A stretch of DNA of 64,000 bases from the NCBI RefSeq assembly GCF_000380085.1, contig NZ_KB904559.1, positions 1 to 64,000 on the forward strand, read 5' to 3'. Made by a program: the position numbers and the translations under genes. This stretch comes from Streptococcus merionis DSM 19192. Its GTDB lineage: Bacteria; Bacillota; Bacilli; Lactobacillales; Streptococcaceae. This document shows positions 1-9,664 of this stretch, piece by piece (position 1 is the first letter of the stretch; every line of letters starts with the position of its first letter). Below the pieces are notes generated by a model. It searched no databases and had not been told where the DNA came from. It saw only the letters and a list, made by a program, of their open reading frames with translations.

Positions 1-249
1 GAAAACGTCTCAACGGCCAACCCTACTTTTAAAAAAGTCTTCAGAACCTTTCTGAAATACAAAGCTTACATTACCAATGCTTTAAATCTTCCTTATTCTA
101 ACGCCAAGCTGGAGGCCACCAACAAGCTCATCAAGGATATCAAACGACAAGCTTTTGGCTTCCGAAATTTCAAGAACTTCAAAACGAAAATTCTCATCGC
201 TTTGAACATCACAAAAGAGAGAACCATTCTGATTCTCTCTCGTGCTTAA
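1..249 (+). pseudogene. ISL3-family transposase, C-terminal part only (cut by window edge)
   Basis: An open frame enters from the left edge and runs 82 codons to TAA at 247-249. It carries the typical ISL3 transposase tail: the YSNAKLEATNKLIKDIKRQA stretch of the DDE domain followed by FGFRNFKNFKTKI. An ISL3-type terminal repeat follows about 8 bases after the stop, so this is the 3' end of an insertion sequence. Whether the upstream part is intact cannot be seen from this window. Confidence 0.85.
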
Positions 250-256
250 TGATAAG

Positions 257-282
257 TCACCCACTACAGTTGACAAGGAGCC
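257..282. repeat. ISL3-type terminal inverted repeat
   Basis: The motif CCACTACAGTTGACAAGGAG lies just after the transposase stop and exactly where the neighbouring ABC transporter frame loses its natural end. Degenerate copies occur near 1988-2006 and 2038-2056. The position fits the right end of the ISL3 element whose transposase tail opens the window. Confidence 0.6.
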
Positions 283-968
283 AAGAAAACTTCTTCCAAA
301 CTATCGAAACCAGCCATCATTGTTTTCAAATCTCCTTTAGAGACAATATTGCCTTTATTAATAAAAACAACATAGTCGGTTACTGCTTCAACCTCGGACA
401 ATATATGGGAAGATAACAATATAGTTTTGCCGTTATTCGCTTGTTCTTTAATAAAATTTCTAAACCAGCGAATACCGCTAGGATCCAGCCCATTAGTTGG
501 TTCATCCAAAATAAGATATTGTGGTTCACCTAACAATGCAGTTGCAATACCTAATCTTTGACCTTCTCCTAAAGATAAACTATCAATCCTAGAATTTTTC
601 TTATGTTCAATATCCGTAATTTTTAAAACTTCAGCAATTCTTGAAAAACTAATCCCATTACTGGCAGCTGCAATTTTTAAATACTGACTAACTGTGCGAT
701 CTCCTGGAGAACCCACTCCATCAAAAGAGGATCCTACTGTTAAAAGAGGACAGACTATGGTCGAATATTTTTCTCCTCCTATTAGAGCCGTTCCTGATGT
801 GGCAGTGTCTAGTCCAAGGAGAATTCTCAAAGTAGAACTTTTCCCTGCTCCATTAGGACCCAAAAATGCTGTGACTTTCCCTACCTCTGCAGTAAAAGAA
901 ACATCATTTAAAATCGTTGTTTTATTATATTTTTTTGTAATATGTTTTATTTCAATATCTTTAGACAT
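264..968 (-). pseudogene. ABC transporter ATP-binding protein, 3' end replaced by IS sequence
   Basis: The protein has Walker A (GPNGAGKS), a signature motif (LSLGEGQR), Walker B (YLILDEP) and the H-loop (LLSSH), as in ATPases of two-component drug, lantibiotic or peptide exporters. ATG at 968 is chosen because GAGGTG lies at the right distance upstream; an in-frame ATG 12 bases earlier lacks this. The last codons (after LEEVFL) are read from the ISL3 end, so the natural C terminus is lost. No permease gene follows; the IS took its place. The ATPase core may still fold, but the transporter is probably dead. Confidence 0.75.
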
Positions 969-976
969 GATGCACC

Positions 977-1063
977 TCAAACTAAAAATTGTTCTTTTGC
1001 TAATTCTCTATATAAAGGAACCGACTCTAATAGTTCTTCATGTGTCCCACTTCCGATAATTAC
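977..1063 (-). pseudogene. C-terminal scrap of an ABC exporter (ATP-binding/permease fusion)
   Basis: Reading the minus strand to TGA at 977-979 gives about 29 residues, including SGTHEELLESVPLYRELAKE. This is the usual tail of ABC exporters with fused membrane and ATPase domains. Nothing upstream (to about 1400) continues the frame, so only the 3' end survives. Its stop overlaps the ribosome binding site of the next ATPase gene, suggesting the two were once one exporter operon. Confidence 0.6.
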
Positions 1064-1439
1064 AAGTAATGCCAGAACTCATTATTGAACTAAATTTCTT
1101 CAAGAGTGTAACCCTGGATACGACACAGTATATAATGTAAAGTTCAGAAAAATATCAGAAAAATAAAATATACTTAATATCATCATCTCGACCATGTTGG
1201 TCCTACTGAGATTTTTCCTCTAAAAATATCACGGAACTTACCTATTCATAGCTCTTTCTTATCTTCTTTGAATGTTGCAATTGATTCAAATGTTGGTTTA
1301 CAATAATTCATAATATTCTGCTTATATATTTTCAATTGAAAGTTCTAAAATGAAGTTAGCCACCTGATAGGTATGAAAAAACATCTCAGAGAGATATATA
1401 ATTGTAATCGACCAAAACAACAATTAGAAAGACTCTGAG
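1064..1439. other. Gene-free stretch, no recognisable content
   Basis: AT-rich sequence between the ABC exporter scrap and an IS30-like remnant. I see no open frame with a credible start and no strong hairpin. It is probably decayed mobile-element DNA. Confidence 0.4.
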
Positions 1440-1600
1440 ATGCAAAACTATTATACACCAAAAGGAAAACATTTCACACTAGCTGACCGTAGAAAGATTG
1501 AACGTTGGCTTTAAGAAGGACAGTCCAATCGTGAAATCGCTAGGAGTTTTATGACAAAAGAAAAAGACAATCGCAGATGATCTCAACCAAGCCACATACT
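1440..1600 (+). pseudogene. IS30-family transposase remnant, N-terminal part
   Basis: ATG at 1440 starts a frame reading MQNYYTPKGKHFTLADRRKI and then hits TAA at 1512. Past that stop the same frame continues with EGQSNREIARSF, the helix-turn-helix start typical of IS30 transposases, and is lost soon after. It carries an in-frame stop and is truncated, so it is not functional. Confidence 0.6.
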
Positions 1601-1714
1601 TGCCGCTATGCACCGTCTTATTCGGACGATGGATGACCTCATAACGCATAACAAACAGTACGACTACCATTCGACCAAAAGTCAATAAAGTTTGGCTATG
1701 CGTTATTATTGTAA

Positions 1715-1745
1715 CACCTTATCGAAAAAATCACTAGATAAGGTG
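1715..1745. repeat. Perfect 9-bp inverted repeat
   Basis: CACCTTATC (1715-1723) and GATAAGGTG (1737-1745) flank a 13-base loop in the IS graveyard. No T-run directly follows, so a terminator role is uncertain. Confidence 0.45.
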
Positions 1746-1787
1746 CTATTTTAGTGTACCTTTTTTAAAATTAAACGACTTAAAAGA

Positions 1788-1819
1788 GTCAGTAGATCCC
1801 ATAAATCCACTGACTTTTT
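1788..1819 (+). terminator. Terminator-like hairpin
   Basis: GTCAGTAGAT (1788-1797) pairs with ATCCACTGAC (1805-1814) with one mismatch and is followed by TTTTT. It is probably part of a decayed insertion sequence. Confidence 0.45.
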
Positions 1820-1899
1820 ACAAAATATGATTGAAAACCATTGATAGACTTGACAAATGGTAGAAAAGTTCCATATGACTTATAATGACAAGCGACCAA

Positions 1900-1965
1900 A
1901 CCGAGTCTCTGAATTTTTTGAACATCAAAATTGAGAGAACCAACCTAGTCCTCTCTAGAATCTAA
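1900..1965 (+). pseudogene. Second ISL3 transposase C-terminal scrap
   Basis: The frame ending at TAA 1963-1965 reads LNIKIERTNLVLSRI, closely matching the tail LNITKERTILILSRA of the element at the window start. Only the last residues are recognisable. Like the first copy, it is followed about 20 bases later by an ISL3-type end motif. Confidence 0.6.
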
Positions 1966-1984
1966 CTTTATAGCCGCTTTTCTT

Positions 1985-2063
1985 CAACCCACTACAGTTG
2001 ACAATGAGCTTCGTTATCGGGCGGTTACGCTATGAGTCACCACAGTTGACAAGGTGTCCCAAA
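1985..2063. repeat. Two degenerate ISL3-type ends
   Basis: CCACTACAGTTGACAATGAG (near 1988) and CACCACAGTTGACAAGGTG (near 2041) are variants of the element end at 257-282. They abut the ribosomal operon terminator, so insertions have piled up directly behind it. Confidence 0.5.
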
Positions 2064-2117
2064 AAACGCCTGCTTATGAAATGATTCAAAACATGTGAGT
2101 CATTTCATAAACAAGCG
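2064..2117 (-). terminator. Terminator of the ribosomal protein operon
   Basis: On the minus strand TTATGAAATGA-type arms (11 paired bases, extended by a CGC/GCG base) are followed by TTTTTT. It lies about 120 bases after rplQ. The T-run borders the IS-end remnant. Confidence 0.75.
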
Positions 2118-2148
2118 TATATCATCTACAAATCTGATGAGTGTTACC

Positions 2149-2167
2149 GCTGAGGCAAAGCCTCAGC
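2149..2167. repeat. Short GC-rich hairpin after rplQ
   Basis: GCTGAGGC and GCCTCAGC pair around AAA, between rplQ and the T-run terminator. It has no T-run of its own and may protect the 3' end of the operon mRNA. Confidence 0.4.
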
Positions 2168-2236
2168 AGTAGACCAGAGCTAGACTAAGGTTCAAACAGA
2201 AACCCACCATCATAACACTCAACAAAATTGATGATC

Positions 2237-2623
2237 TTATACTAATTCAATGATAGCCATTGGTGCAGCATCACCACGGCGTGGCTCAGTTTTCAAGATA
2301 CGAGTGTATCCACCATTGCGTTCTGCATAACGAGGTGCAATTTCAGAGAATAACTTTTGAAGTGCAGTTGTAGATGTGTACTTATCTGACTCTTCATCAT
2401 AGTTTTCTGAAGCGATTTCGTTACGAACATATGCAGCAGCCTGACGACGAGCATGCAAGTCCCCACGTTTACCAAGCGTAATCATTTTTTCAACAGTTTT
2501 ACGGATTTCTTTAGCACGAGCTTCAGTCGTCACGATTGATTCGTTGATCAACAAGTCAGTTGTCAAATCACGAAGCATCGCTTTACGTTGTGAACTAGTG
2601 CGTCCAAGTTTACGGTATGCCAT
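2237..2623 (-). CDS. rplQ: Ribosomal protein L17
   Basis: This 128-residue protein of the large subunit starts [19 protein letters not shown], the standard L17 opening, and its length is normal. It is the last gene of the long minus-strand operon, 14 bases after rpoA, and is followed by a strong terminator. The start is preceded by GAGGAGGAAG-type Shine-Dalgarno sequence. Nothing is unusual about it. Confidence 0.98.
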   Translation of the reverse strand: MAYRKLGRTSSQRKAMLRDLTTDLLINESIVTTEARAKEIRKTVEKMITLGKRGDLHARRQAAAYVRNEIASENYDEESDKYTSTTALQKLFSEIAPRYAERNGGYTRILKTEPRRGDAAPMAIIELV

Positions 2624-2637
2624 GTCTTCCTCCTCTA

Positions 2638-3576
2638 TTATTTATCGTTTTTTAAACCAAGTCCCAAGTCTGCAAGCTTATATTTAACTTCTTCAAGACT
2701 CTTACGTCCAAGGTTTCTTACTTTCATCATTTCTGGCTCAGTTTTCTCTGTCAAATCGTATACAGTATTAATCCCTGCACGTTTCAAACAGTTATAAGAG
2801 CGAACTGACAAATCAAGCTCTTCAATGGTGCGATCAAGCATCTTATCTTCAGAACTGGTCTCCGTTTCTTTCATAACATCAGCTGACTTCGCAACTTCTG
2901 TCAAATCAGTGAAAAGATCCAAGTGTTCTGTTAAAATACGTGCTGAAAGACCGAGCGCATCTTCTGGAATGATTGTGCCGTTTGTCATGATTTCAAGTGT
3001 TAATTTGTCAAAACCATCATTGCTTCCCACACGAGCTGGTTCAACTTGGTAATTGACTTTTGATACCGGTGTGTAGATTGCATCTACCGCTAAGGTACCA
3101 ACTGGAGCATCGTCTTTTTTATTGCTTTCAGCAGGAGCATAGCCACGACCCTTGTTTACAGTCATAACAGCTTTAAAGCTCTTACCTTCGCTAATTGTGA
3201 AAAGATAATGATCTGGGTTGACGATTTCAACATCGCTATCAGACAAGATATCACCTGCAGTGACAACTGCTGGACCTTCAATATCTAGTTCGATTGTCTT
3301 CTCGTCATTTACATAAGATTTTACAGCAATTCCTTTTACATTTAGGATAATTTGCATAACGTCTTCACGAACACCTGGAACAGTGTCAAATTCATGAAGG
3401 ACACCCTCGATTTTAATAGAGGTAATCGCAGCGCCAGGGAGTGAGGCCAACAGAACTCTACGAAGAGAATTTCCTAAAGTTGTGCCATAACCACGTTCAA
3501 GCGGTTCGACTACAAATTTGCCATAATCTTTGTTTTCATCAATTTTTGTTATTATTGGTTTTTCAAACTCAATCAT
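2638..3576 (-). CDS. rpoA: RNA polymerase alpha subunit
   Basis: The 312-residue protein has the usual two domains. The N-terminal dimerisation and assembly domain contains [17 protein letters not shown] (about residues 28-44). The C-terminal domain that contacts UP elements and activators begins around residue 245 ([19 protein letters not shown]) and has the [11 protein letters not shown] helix. It lies between rpsK and rplQ, the common arrangement in Firmicutes. Length is normal for streptococci. Confidence 0.98.
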   Translation of the reverse strand: MIEFEKPIITKIDENKDYGKFVVEPLERGYGTTLGNSLRRVLLASLPGAAITSIKIEGVLHEFDTVPGVREDVMQIILNVKGIAVKSYVNDEKTIELDIEGPAVVTAGDILSDSDVEIVNPDHYLFTISEGKSFKAVMTVNKGRGYAPAESNKKDDAPVGTLAVDAIYTPVSKVNYQVEPARVGSNDGFDKLTLEIMTNGTIIPEDALGLSARILTEHLDLFTDLTEVAKSADVMKETETSSEDKMLDRTIEELDLSVRSYNCLKRAGINTVYDLTEKTEPEMMKVRNLGRKSLEEVKYKLADLGLGLKNDK

Positions 3577-3623
3577 TTACAGTACTCCCTCTTCAACGTC
3601 TGTTGTGTAAGTTGTATGATCAA

Positions 3624-4007
3624 TTATACACGGCGACGTTTTGGAGGACGAGCACCATTGTGTGGCACAGGAGTCACATCGCGGATAGCTGTTACTTCAA
3701 GACCAGCTGCTGCAAGTGCACGAATAGCAGACTCACGACCTGGACCAGGGCCCTTAACAGAAACTTCAACCGTACGAAGACCATGCTCTTGTGCTGCCTT
3801 AGCCGCTGCTTCAGATACTAATTGAGCTGCAAACGGTGTAGACTTACGAGGGCCTTTGAAACCTAATTGACCGCCTGATGACCATGCAATAGCATTACCT
3901 TGTGCATCTGTAATCATAACAATTGTGTTGTTAAATGTCGCGTGGATATGAGCAATACCTGACTCGATATTCTTTTTCACACGACGTTTACGTGTTGGTT
4001 TAGCCAA
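3624..4007 (-). CDS. rpsK: Ribosomal protein S11 (TTG start)
   Basis: This 127-residue small-subunit platform protein contains [15 protein letters not shown] and ends in [19 protein letters not shown], both typical of S11. The start codon is TTG: GGAGGTAAAG lies 5-8 bases upstream and no ATG fits. The rare start may set a lower translation rate. Its neighbours are rpsM upstream and rpoA downstream in the alpha operon. Confidence 0.97.
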   Translation of the reverse strand: MAKPTRKRRVKKNIESGIAHIHATFNNTIVMITDAQGNAIAWSSGGQLGFKGPRKSTPFAAQLVSEAAAKAAQEHGLRTVEVSVKGPGPGRESAIRALAAAGLEVTAIRDVTPVPHNGARPPKRRRV

Positions 4008-4024
4008 TTTCTTTACCTCCTATT

Positions 4025-4390
4025 TTATTTTTTCTTACCTGCAATCGCAACAGCTTTTCCTTTACGAGTGCGAGCGTTGTTTTTAGTATTTTGTCCACGA
4101 ACAGGAAGTCCACGACGATGACGGATTCCACGATATGAACCAATTTCCATCAAACGTTTGATGTTCAAGTTTACTTCACGACGAAGATCACCCTCAACTT
4201 TGATCGCATCTACTTCACGACGGATTGCATCTTCCTGATCTGATGTTAAGTCTTTAACACGAATATCTTCTGAAACTCCAGCAGCTGCTAAAATTTTCTT
4301 AGATGTTGGAAGACCGATACCGTACACGTAAGTCAATGAAATCACTACACGTTTATCATTTGGAATATCAACTCCAGCAATACGAGCCAT
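4025..4390 (-). CDS. rpsM: Ribosomal protein S13
   Basis: The 121-residue protein of the small-subunit head reads [20 protein letters not shown] and has the helix-hairpin segment around YVYGIG. The basic tail [15 protein letters not shown] reaches tRNA and subunit contacts. It is in the order rpmJ-rpsM-rpsK-rpoA-rplQ. Confidence 0.98.
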   Translation of the reverse strand: MARIAGVDIPNDKRVVISLTYVYGIGLPTSKKILAAAGVSEDIRVKDLTSDQEDAIRREVDAIKVEGDLRREVNLNIKRLMEIGSYRGIRHRRGLPVRGQNTKNNARTRKGKAVAIAGKKK

Positions 4391-4409
4391 TTTTTCTCCT
4401 TTCTATCTA

Positions 4410-4526
4410 TTAGCCTTGACGTTGTTTGTGTTTTGGATTTGCTGGGCAAATAACCATAACACGACCATTACGACGAATCACTTTACAGTATTCGCAAATC
4501 GGTTTAACCGATGGTCTTACCTTCAT
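4410..4526 (-). CDS. rpmJ: Ribosomal protein L36 (zinc-binding form)
   Basis: A 38-residue protein starting [15 protein letters not shown]. Cys-11, Cys-14, Cys-27 and His-33 form the zinc site, so this is the zinc-containing form. It lies between infA and rpsM with short spacers, as in other Firmicutes. The gene is shorter than common ORF cut-offs and easy to miss. Confidence 0.95.
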
Positions 4527-4549
4527 TCTTATCCCTCCAATTTTTTCGA

Positions 4550-4768
4550 CTATTTAAAGCGGTATGTGATACGGCCTCTTGTCAAATCATACGGACTCAA
4601 CTCAACAGTAACACGGTCACCGACCAAAATACGGATATAATTCTTACGAATTTTTCCTGAAACTGTTGCTAAAATCTGATGACCATTTTCAAGTTCGACA
4701 GTAAACATTGCATTGGGCATAGTATCAACTACCTTGCCTTCAATTTCAATCACATCTTCCTTTGCCAC
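4550..4768 (-). CDS. infA: Translation initiation factor IF-1 (GTG start)
   Basis: IF-1 binds the ribosomal A site during initiation. The 72-residue OB-fold protein begins [20 protein letters not shown] and ends RGRITYRFK. The start is GTG, placed by AAAGGGGG a few bases upstream; the longer frame that begins farther upstream adds residues no IF-1 has. It lies between adk and rpmJ. Confidence 0.96.
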
Positions 4769-4884
4769 GCAAAAGCCCCCTTTAAATTTCGATTTGATGT
4801 CCTCTGAACACAGAGGTAACAATTATAAGTCAGACTAGCTTATCATACCATTATTTCAAGTAAAAAGCAAGTAGAGTGGCCATT

Positions 4885-5526
4885 TTATTTGAGATTTGAG
4901 AGCACTTTTTCAATCTCTGCATAAACCTCTTCAATATCCTGATCACCTTCAATGTCATGAACCAATCCCTTTGAGCGGTAATGCTCAATAATCGGCTGAC
5001 TTTGGCTGATATTAACTTCCAGGCGACGAGCTACCGACTCAGGCTTATCATCCTCACGCTGGTAATAATCCTCTTCATTATAGCCTTCAGCTGGTGGGTT
5101 AAAGACTTTATGGAAAGTTTCACCTGTAGCTTTATGGATAATACGACCGCTTAAACGCTCTTGTAATTTTGCTGGATCAATTTCAATATTGATCACGCCA
5201 TCAAGTGAGATCCCAAGTTCAGCAAGCGCTGCATCTAAAGCATGAGCCTGTTCAATGGTACGCGGATAACCGTCCAGTAAGAACCCTGTAGCCTTAATAT
5301 CTTCTTGGCCAAGACGCTCTTTCACAATGCCATTCGTAACTTCATCTGGCACTAAATTTCCACCGTCCATGTATGACTTAGCGAGCAGCCCAAGCTCTGT
5401 TTGATTGGCAATAGCTGCGCGGAACATGTCACCTGTTGAAATGTGGGCAACTTTAAACTGCTCAACGATTTTAGCAGCCTGAGTTCCTTTACCTGCACCT
5501 GGCAAGCCCATAATTAAAAGATTCAT
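4885..5526 (-). CDS. adk: Adenylate kinase
   Basis: It converts AMP + ATP to 2 ADP. The 213-residue protein has the P-loop [10 protein letters not shown] (residues 7-16), the NMP-binding region ([10 protein letters not shown]) and the DGYPRT motif. The LID (about 125-160) lacks the four zinc cysteines of many Gram-positive enzymes: residues such as HKATGETFH occur instead. It lies between secY and infA, with a 479-base gap before it that holds a candidate promoter. Confidence 0.97.
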   Translation of the reverse strand: MNLLIMGLPGAGKGTQAAKIVEQFKVAHISTGDMFRAAIANQTELGLLAKSYMDGGNLVPDEVTNGIVKERLGQEDIKATGFLLDGYPRTIEQAHALDAALAELGISLDGVINIEIDPAKLQERLSGRIIHKATGETFHKVFNPPAEGYNEEDYYQREDDKPESVARRLEVNISQSQPIIEHYRSKGLVHDIEGDQDIEEVYAEIEKVLSNLK

Positions 5527-6005
5527 AACGACTCCTTATTTTGTTTTTCAATAAATCTGCCATCTTTGACAAACTTATTCAAAAACAAAACAGAAGAGAC
5601 TGGACATTGATGACTCAGTCTCTCTATTTTGAAGAGGGGATGAGATAAAAGCCGTAAAGCGACTTTGTCTGCTCACCCCTGCACAGGTAGGTCATTAGGT
5701 GTTTTAGCACCAATGAGTCACTGCTGACTAGGTTTGTAGAATAGTGATGTGTCCCATTTTACAAACCAGACACCTACTGTGTCAAACTGGGGGCAAATGA
5801 TAAAAGAAATGAGGCTGAGTACTTTCTGTCTCAGCCTCAGCTGATGACTTTTTCATTTACTGGTTTTAGCAGACTTTATAGGAGCAAGCAGCCGCGCGAA
5901 TTCTGGACAGTTAAAATGAGGATAAAGGTTGGAAATGACCACATTCCCAGCTCTTTTCATTGACTGCAAAGTCACTTTCTTTAACGTTACAATCCCCGCG
6001 CTTCC
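5527..6005. repeat. secY-adk spacer with hairpins and repeat DNA
   Basis: There is no gene here. Three strong inverted repeats are seen: AGAGACTG/CAGTCTCT near 5590-5632, GGTTTGTA/TACAAACC near 5730-5768, and GAGGCTGAG/CTCAGCCTC near 5811-5839. The middle part resembles intergenic sequence near 26.7 kb and 34.6 kb. The length is unusual for a spacer in this operon. Confidence 0.55.
5756..5785 (-). promoter_or_regulatory. Candidate promoter for adk and downstream genes
   Basis: On the minus strand TTGACA (5780-5785) and TAAAAT (5756-5761) are 18 bases apart, inside the repeat-rich gap after secY. It would allow adk-infA-rpmJ-rpsM-rpsK-rpoA-rplQ to be transcribed separately from the upstream ribosomal genes. 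Confidence 0.45.
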
Positions 6006-7307
6006 TTATTTATTCATAAAGCCTGTGTATTTACGCTTCAGCAAGTATCCTTCTAGTTGCTTAATTCCTTCAATAGCTGTTGAAATGATGATCAAAAGAC
6101 TTGTACCACCGAGGGCAACAGCATTTGAAAGGCCAAATGCATTTTGTGCTAGAATTGGCAAGATTGCAACAAAGCCAAGGAATAAAGCACCAACTAGAGA
6201 CAAATGCTTCAGCAATTTTGATAAGTAAGCTTCTGTTTCGCGTCCAGGTCGTACACCGTGGATATAAGCCGCACTCTTTTGTAAATTTTCAGCAGTCTTC
6301 TCAGGATTGACCTGCACAAATGTATAGAAGAACGTAAACACAATAATAAACAAAAGATAGACAAGCATTCCAGCAGGTGTTGTTGTCACGAATAAGTTAC
6401 CCAATTTTGACAGCCAAGTAATATCTTGATTTCGAGCGCTAAAAAATTGAATCACAGCACTCGGTACTGCCGTAATAGAACTTGCAAAGATAACTGGAAT
6501 AACTCCCGCTGGATTCACCTTCAATGGAAGATAAGAACTAGACGGTGCACCTTGAGCAAGCTTTGTATACTGAATTGGGATTTTATATTCTGCCTGTTGG
6601 ACAAAGGTTGTGAACATGACGATAGCAAGCACTGCAAAAATCAATATCACCACAAAGATAATGGATGACACCAAGCGATCGCTAGAAATATTAACAAATT
6701 TATCTTCGTAGATGGAATGCATCATATTTGGAAGCGATGAAATAATACCTGCAAAGATGATCATCGAAACGCCGTTTCCATAACCCTTGTCAGAGATTTG
6801 CTCACCTAGCCAAACCACAATCATACTTCCTGCCGTCATAATCGTCCCGATCATCAAATAAGTTTGCCAATTTGGGTTGGGTACTAGTTTTGCACTAGCC
6901 AAGGCCTCAAAGCCACCGGTAATACCGATTGATTGAGCAAAAGCTAAGAAAAGAGAAATCCATCGGGTCGCTTGATTTAACTTACGGCGACCGACCTCCC
7001 CCTGCTTGCCCCATTCGACAAATTTGGGATAAATATCCATCTGCAACAGCTGAACAAAGATTGAAGCTGTAATATAAGGGCTGACACCTAAAGCAAAAAT
7101 AGAGAAGTTTTGCATGGCATTACCAGAAACCAAACTCAGCATGTTTAAGAATGACAATTCGCTGAGTGCTCCTAGCGCAGCAGCATTAACTCCTGGAACT
7201 GTAATATGAGTCCCGATTCGAAAAACCAAGATAATAAAAATAGTGAATAAAATCTTGGATCGAACCTGCTTGACCTTAAGTGCCTCTATTAAAAGTTTAA
7301 AAAACAT
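6006..7307 (-). CDS. secY: Preprotein translocase subunit SecY
   Basis: This is the pore subunit of the Sec channel, working with SecE, SecG and SecA. The 433-residue protein has ten predicted membrane segments and typical stretches such as RIGTHITVPGV near the N terminus and PEKTAENLQKSAAYIHGVRPG in the cytosolic loop between helices 8 and 9. It follows rplO by 14 bases. Length is normal. Confidence 0.98.
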   Translation of the reverse strand: MFFKLLIEALKVKQVRSKILFTIFIILVFRIGTHITVPGVNAAALGALSELSFLNMLSLVSGNAMQNFSIFALGVSPYITASIFVQLLQMDIYPKFVEWGKQGEVGRRKLNQATRWISLFLAFAQSIGITGGFEALASAKLVPNPNWQTYLMIGTIMTAGSMIVVWLGEQISDKGYGNGVSMIIFAGIISSLPNMMHSIYEDKFVNISSDRLVSSIIFVVILIFAVLAIVMFTTFVQQAEYKIPIQYTKLAQGAPSSSYLPLKVNPAGVIPVIFASSITAVPSAVIQFFSARNQDITWLSKLGNLFVTTTPAGMLVYLLFIIVFTFFYTFVQVNPEKTAENLQKSAAYIHGVRPGRETEAYLSKLLKHLSLVGALFLGFVAILPILAQNAFGLSNAVALGGTSLLIIISTAIEGIKQLEGYLLKRKYTGFMNK

Positions 7308-7321
7308 GTAAAGCCACCTCG

Positions 7322-7762
7322 TTAGATGAGCTCGATTGAGCCACCTTTAGCTGTGATTGCTTCTTCAGCTGATTTAGAAAACTTAGCTGCTTTGACAGTC
7401 AATTTCTTAGTCAATTCGCCGTTACCAAGAATTTTGATTCCTGATTTTTCGGCTTTAACGATACCAGCTTCAACAAGTGCTACTGGTGTTACTTCGGCAC
7501 CGTCTTCAAAAGTATTCAATTGATCAAGGTTGACAATAGCATACTCTTTAGTGTTGATATTAGTGAAACCACGTTTTGGTAAACGACGGAAGAGCGGTGT
7601 TTGACCACCTTCAAAACCAAGACGCACACCACCGCCACTACGAGCCTTTTGACCCTTTTGACCGCGACCTGAAGTCTTACCGTTACCAGATGAAGTACCA
7701 CGACCGACACGGTTGCGAACTTTACGTGAACCTTCTGCAGGTTTTAATTCATGAAGTTTCAT
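7322..7762 (-). CDS. rplO: Ribosomal protein L15
   Basis: A large-subunit protein of 146 residues starting [20 protein letters not shown], with the Gly/Arg-rich loop [19 protein letters not shown]. An ATG two codons earlier is possible, but the chosen start matches family length and has AGGAG 10 bases upstream. A 174-base spacer with a strong hairpin separates it from rpmD. Confidence 0.97.
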   Translation of the reverse strand: MKLHELKPAEGSRKVRNRVGRGTSSGNGKTSGRGQKGQKARSGGGVRLGFEGGQTPLFRRLPKRGFTNINTKEYAIVNLDQLNTFEDGAEVTPVALVEAGIVKAEKSGIKILGNGELTKKLTVKAAKFSKSAEEAITAKGGSIELI

Positions 7763-7854
7763 TATCATTTTCTCCTATTTTTTGTAAAATGCTAGCGCCT
7801 TAGCAGTAGTCAAGGGAGGCTACTGTTAAAACTCGCCTATACGATAGAATGGTG

Positions 7855-7886
7855 TTTAAGTCGCAGGGGATTCCCAGCGACTTAAA
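7855..7886. repeat. Strong hairpin in rpmD-rplO spacer
   Basis: TTTAAGTCGC (7855-7864) and GCGACTTAAA (7877-7886) are a perfect 10-bp inverted repeat with a 12-base loop. Next to it (7905-7931) is GGGACAGACCACCATGATGG, a motif seen in related forms near 26862-26898 and 60863-60895. The hairpin could slow or attenuate transcription inside the operon. Confidence 0.5.
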
Positions 7887-7936
7887 ACCTCTGTACGAGT
7901 CTGGGACAGACCACCATGATGGCTCTGCCCGCTCTC

Positions 7937-8119
7937 CTATTTAACTTCTTCTACAGTTACCAAGTGAGCGATGGTGTTAACCATACCCAAAATAGCTGGG
8001 TTGTCTTCTTTGATAACAGAAGAATTCAATTTACCAAGTCCAAGTGCAACAACTGTTTTTCGTTGGTTCGGTTTGCGTCCGATTGGAGACTTAGTCAAAG
8101 TAATTTTAATTTGAGCCAT
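7937..8119 (-). CDS. rpmD: Ribosomal protein L30
   Basis: A 60-residue large-subunit protein reading [20 protein letters not shown]. Size and sequence are standard. It sits 14 bases after rpsE; the spacer to rplO downstream is long for this operon. Confidence 0.97.
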   Translation of the reverse strand: MAQIKITLTKSPIGRKPNQRKTVVALGLGKLNSSVIKEDNPAILGMVNTIAHLVTVEEVK

Positions 8120-8133
8120 TAGAATCTCCTTTC

Positions 8134-8631
8134 TTAAGCTAAATCAGAAACTGAGATGCCACGGAGAGCCGCAACCTCTTCAGCACGTTTCAACTGTTTC
8201 AAACCTTCCACAGTTGCACGAACGATATTGATTGGTGTGTTTGAACCGAGTGACTTAGACGTGATGTCAGCAACACCAGCTAATTCCACAACGGCACGAA
8301 CCGCACCACCAGCAGCTACCCCAGAACCTTCCGCAGCAGGTTTCAACAAGACACGAGCGCCACCAAATTCAGAATAGACTTCGTGAGGAATTGTTGTACC
8401 CACCATTGGAACTTCGATGAGGTTTTTCTTAGCAGCTTCAACTGCCTTACGGATTGCTTCTGGAACTTCTTGCGCTTTACCAGTACCAAATCCAACACGA
8501 CCATTACGATCACCTACAACGACGAGGGCTGCAAAACGAAGGCGACGTCCACCTTTTACAACTTTAGTAACACGGTTGATACCAACCAAGCGTTCTTCAA
8601 GTTCAACTGCATTGTTGTCTTTAAATGCCAT
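8134..8631 (-). CDS. rpsE: Ribosomal protein S5
   Basis: The 165-residue protein acts in decoding accuracy and mRNA unwinding at the ribosome entry. It has the double-stranded RNA-binding-like N domain ([18 protein letters not shown]) and the C domain with [19 protein letters not shown]. The Lys in VVKGGRR, a known spectinomycin-site region, is present. It follows rplR by 18 bases. Confidence 0.98.
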   Translation of the reverse strand: MAFKDNNAVELEERLVGINRVTKVVKGGRRLRFAALVVVGDRNGRVGFGTGKAQEVPEAIRKAVEAAKKNLIEVPMVGTTIPHEVYSEFGGARVLLKPAAEGSGVAAGGAVRAVVELAGVADITSKSLGSNTPINIVRATVEGLKQLKRAEEVAALRGISVSDLA

Positions 8632-8649
8632 TTTCTAGTGTCCTCCCTA

Positions 8650-9006
8650 TTAGAATTTCAATCCGTTTTCACGGGCTGCATCAGCCAAAGCTTTTACACG
8701 TCCATGATAGAGATATCCACCGCGGTCAAAGACAACTTCAGTAATACCTTTAGCAACTGCACGTTCTGCAACAAGCTTACCAACTTCAGTGGCTTGCTCC
8801 GTTTTTGTTCCTTTTGAAACAGCCTTATCAAGAGTTGAAGCGTGAGCGAGTGTGACACCCGCTACGTCATCAATCACTTGAGCGTAGATGCCTGTATTAG
8901 AACGGAAAATGTTCAAACGTGGGCGTTCAGCTGTTCCAGAGATTTTACCGCGAACGCGACGATGGCGTTTTTGGCGGATTTTATTTTTATCTGGTTTAGA
9001 AATCAC
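8650..9006 (-). CDS. rplR: Ribosomal protein L18 (GTG start)
   Basis: A 118-residue 5S rRNA-binding protein, [19 protein letters not shown] at the N terminus and ending [10 protein letters not shown]. The start codon is GTG, preceded by GAGGAGAAATAAA. It lies between rplF and rpsE. Confidence 0.96.
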   Translation of the reverse strand: MISKPDKNKIRQKRHRRVRGKISGTAERPRLNIFRSNTGIYAQVIDDVAGVTLAHASTLDKAVSKGTKTEQATEVGKLVAERAVAKGITEVVFDRGGYLYHGRVKALADAARENGLKF

Positions 9007-9082
9007 TTTATTTCTCCTCTTAATATAATGGTCTTAGAAGTCTTAAGCTACTAGGAGAAATTCTCCTAGCAAAAGCTCAAGA

Positions 9083-9619
9083 TTATTTACCAGTTTTACC
9101 TTCTTTAAGACGAACGTACTCACCAACGTAGCGAATCCCTTTACCTTTATAAGGCTCTGGTGAACGAAGGCTGCGGATATAGGCCGCTGTTTGGCCGACA
9201 ACCTCTTTGTCAATGCCAGAAACATGAATCGTAGTTGGGTTTGGTAACTCAAATGTGATTCCTTCTGGAGCTTCAACTTCATCTGGATGAGATTTACCAA
9301 CTGCAAGTACTAATTTACTACCTTGCAATTGTGCACGGTAACCAACACCTCTCATTTCAAGCTCTTTTTTATAGCCTTCTGAAACACCAACAACCATGTT
9401 GTTAAGCAAAGCGCGGGTTGTACCGTGGATTGTTTTCATTTCTTTTGAATCGTTTGGACGGTGAAGCGTTACTTCAACACCATCAACACGGATTTCAATA
9501 TCTTTGGAAAGCGCACGCGACAACTCTCCTTTAGGACCTTTTACAGTAACTACACCATCAGCTTGAGAAAGTTCAACACCTGCAGGCAAAGTAATTACTT
9601 TATTACCAATACGTGACAT
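9083..9619 (-). CDS. rplF: Ribosomal protein L6
   Basis: The 178-residue protein lies near the factor-binding centre of the large subunit. It begins [15 protein letters not shown] and ends in [16 protein letters not shown], matching L6. The gap to rpsH upstream is 426 bases, far longer than usual, and contains two hairpin repeat elements. Confidence 0.97.
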   Translation of the reverse strand: MSRIGNKVITLPAGVELSQADGVVTVKGPKGELSRALSKDIEIRVDGVEVTLHRPNDSKEMKTIHGTTRALLNNMVVGVSEGYKKELEMRGVGYRAQLQGSKLVLAVGKSHPDEVEAPEGITFELPNPTTIHVSGIDKEVVGQTAAYIRSLRSPEPYKGKGIRYVGEYVRLKEGKTGK

Positions 9620-9664
9620 ATTATTATTTTCTCCTGTTAAATTGTCAGGCCGACTAGCGACCAG

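Noticed and set aside
1479..1685. Minus-strand frame of 68 codons in the IS graveyard
   Set aside because: It is opposite the IS30-like remnant and has no recognisable motif.
3441..3825. Plus-strand frames opposite rpsK/rpoA
   Set aside because: Shadows of conserved genes on the other strand.
4550..4822. Longer N terminus for infA
   Set aside because: The added residues match no IF-1, and a GTG with a good Shine-Dalgarno gives the exact family start.
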